NCBI GenBank assembly: GCA_945486175.1
Contig: CALYTA010000058.1
Span: 1 to 6,777 of the forward strand
Direction: 5' to 3'
DNA: 6,777 nucleotides
DNA from: an uncultured Clostridia bacterium
GTDB taxonomy: Bacteria > Bacillota > Clostridia > Oscillospirales > Butyricicoccaceae
Both the position numbers and the translations under genes were made by a program. Below the pieces are notes generated by a model. It worked only from the letters and a program-made list of their open reading frames with translations. It made no database searches and had not been told where the DNA came from. Below are positions 6,395 to 6,777 of this stretch, one piece after another (within the stretch, counting starts at the first letter, position 1; each line of letters begins with the position of its first letter).

Positions 6395-6407
6395 ATCACT
6401 TTCCTTT
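6395..6407 (-). promoter_or_regulatory. rnjA ribosome-binding site
   Basis: AAAGGA (6407-6402) followed by GTGAT (6399-6395) matches the 16S anti-Shine-Dalgarno complement with one small offset. It ends 9 nt before the ATG at 6385, supporting that start over the upstream in-frame GTG. Confidence 0.6.
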
Positions 6408-6493
6408 ACATGAAGCACAGGCCGAAAGCATACATCGCCTCTGAAGCAGGCACAGCAAACAGGCTCTCCGGCGGGTGAACCGGAAAAGCACTG

Positions 6494-6514
6494 CTGCACG
6501 CTTTCTCCGTGCAG
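6494..6514 (-). other. Hairpin in the rnjA leader
   Basis: A perfect 7-bp inverted repeat CTGCACG/CGTGCAG closes a 7-nt loop. It is followed on the minus strand by CAGTGCTTTTCC. The short, delayed T-run makes it a poor terminator; it is more likely a leader structure. Confidence 0.45.
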
Positions 6515-6601
6515 AATTTGTCAAAAATAAATTGGTTTCAAATCTATCCGAACGCCGCAAAAATCCTCAATTCGGCGGCCAAACATCAAAAACTTTATCA
6601 T

Positions 6602-6630
6602 AGTATACCACACTTTTGCACAATTGTACA
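6602..6630 (-). promoter_or_regulatory. Predicted sigma-A-type promoter of rnjA
   Basis: On the minus strand, -10 TATACT (6607-6602) is preceded by TG at the extended -10 position (TGGTATACT). It is spaced 17 bp from a -35-like TGTACA (6630-6625, 4 of 6 matches to TTGACA). It is the best promoter match upstream of rnjA and predicts a start near 6595. Confidence 0.65.
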
Positions 6631-6764
6631 CCCACCTGTGCATTTTACACAGAAAAACAGGTACGAAAAATTTCTGTTTTGCACGACTTTTTTCGACATC
6701 TGTGCATTTTTCATCGTCGGTTTCAGGTTTTTTTGCACAATTTTGCAATCTGTTTTGCATTTTT
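6614..6764. repeat. A+T-rich block of repeated TTTTGCA motifs upstream of rnjA
   Basis: TTTTGCA occurs five times (6614, 6677, 6731, 6741, 6753). Longer exact direct repeats are TTTTGCACAATT (6614-6625 and 6731-6742), CTGTTTTGCA (6674-6683 and 6750-6759) and CTGTGCATTTT (6636-6646 and 6700-6710). The block is much richer in A+T than the rest of the window and lies over and upstream of the rnjA promoter. This fits a regulatory region with multiple binding sites or intrinsically bent DNA. No gene is supported here. Confidence 0.55.
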
Positions 6765-6777
6765 CCGCTGCATGCGG

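Larger units (their letters stand above)
6386..6595 (-). other. Long 5' leader of rnjA
   Basis: About 210 nt lie between the predicted transcription start (near 6595) and the rnjA ATG. No convincing small gene is seen. The stretch contains a 7-bp stem CTGCACG/CGTGCAG (6494-6500 with 6508-6514), a 5-bp stem TCCGG/CCGGA (6467-6471 with 6480-6484), and a looser GCCGC/GCGGC pairing (6554-6579 region). The frame is open into rnjA from 6499. The leader could allow post-transcriptional control; this is inference. Confidence 0.45.

Noticed and set aside
5015..6478. 487-codon open frame on the plus strand opposite rnjA
   Set aside because: It is the shadow of a G+C-rich gene. The minus-strand frame encodes an intact RNase J with all zinc ligands, and the plus-strand product resembles no family.
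6386..6499. N-terminal extension of RNase J to the GTG at 6499
   Set aside because: The 38 extra Cys-rich residues are not found in the family, the GTG lies in a hairpin without a Shine-Dalgarno sequence, and the ATG at 6385 gives the normal length with a good ribosome-binding site.
6518..6540. TTGACA on the minus strand in the rnjA leader as a second promoter
   Set aside because: No acceptable -10 element lies 16-18 bp downstream; that position is the G+C-rich hairpin.
6521..6760. 79-codon open frame on the minus strand upstream of rnjA
   Set aside because: No ribosome-binding site before its ATG, no recognisable domain, and it runs through the repeat block and the predicted rnjA promoter.

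Overview
The window looks like chromosome from an endospore-forming, moderately high-G+C member of the Firmicutes (Clostridia). An Oscillospirales-like gut lineage is my guess from the G+C-rich codon use and protein style. The spore-forming assignment rests on an intact spoIIGA-sigE pair, the mother-cell sigma factor with its dedicated processing protease. These genes are confined to spore-forming Firmicutes. All five other-function and sporulation genes recognised here are full-length and belong to known families. I see no insertion sequence, prophage, CRISPR array, tRNA or rRNA.

Layout, left to right. Bases 14-50 hold a strong G+C-rich hairpin terminator. Minus strand: sigE (48-761), then spoIIGA (780-1628) 18 nt upstream of it. 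Together they form the spoIIG operon. In front of spoIIGA is a promoter with an unusual 22-bp spacer and a Spo0A-box match over its -35 element, as in the classical Spo0A-activated spoIIG promoter. A terminator hairpin then separates it from ylmH (1755-2549, minus), an S4-domain RNA-binding protein. ylmH is divergent from birA (2657-3646, plus). The intergenic space between them contains a nearly mirror-symmetric pair of overlapping promoters. birA (bifunctional biotin ligase/repressor) is followed after 46 nt by a short thioredoxin-reductase-like flavoprotein gene (3693-4577, plus). This gene keeps the FAD sites and the CxxC pair but lacks the usual NADPH phosphate-binding motif. A bidirectional-looking terminator (4595-4645) separates it from the convergent rnjA (4727-6385, minus), encoding ribonuclease J. 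Bases 6386-6777 carry no convincing gene. They hold a long rnjA leader with hairpins, a good promoter, and an A+T-rich block of repeated TTTTGCA motifs with a Spo0A-box match.

How the genes fit together. SpoIIGA cleaves pro-SigE to start mother-cell gene expression. YlmH and RNase J act in translation quality control and mRNA turnover. BirA biotinylates carboxylases and can act as a biotin-responsive repressor. The flavoprotein probably reduces a thioredoxin-like partner. Apart from spoIIGA-sigE, neighbouring genes need not share a pathway. No wholly new system is evident. The most interesting signals are regulatory architecture (the spoIIG promoter, the symmetric ylmH/birA promoter pair, the repeat block upstream of rnjA) and the atypical reductase.
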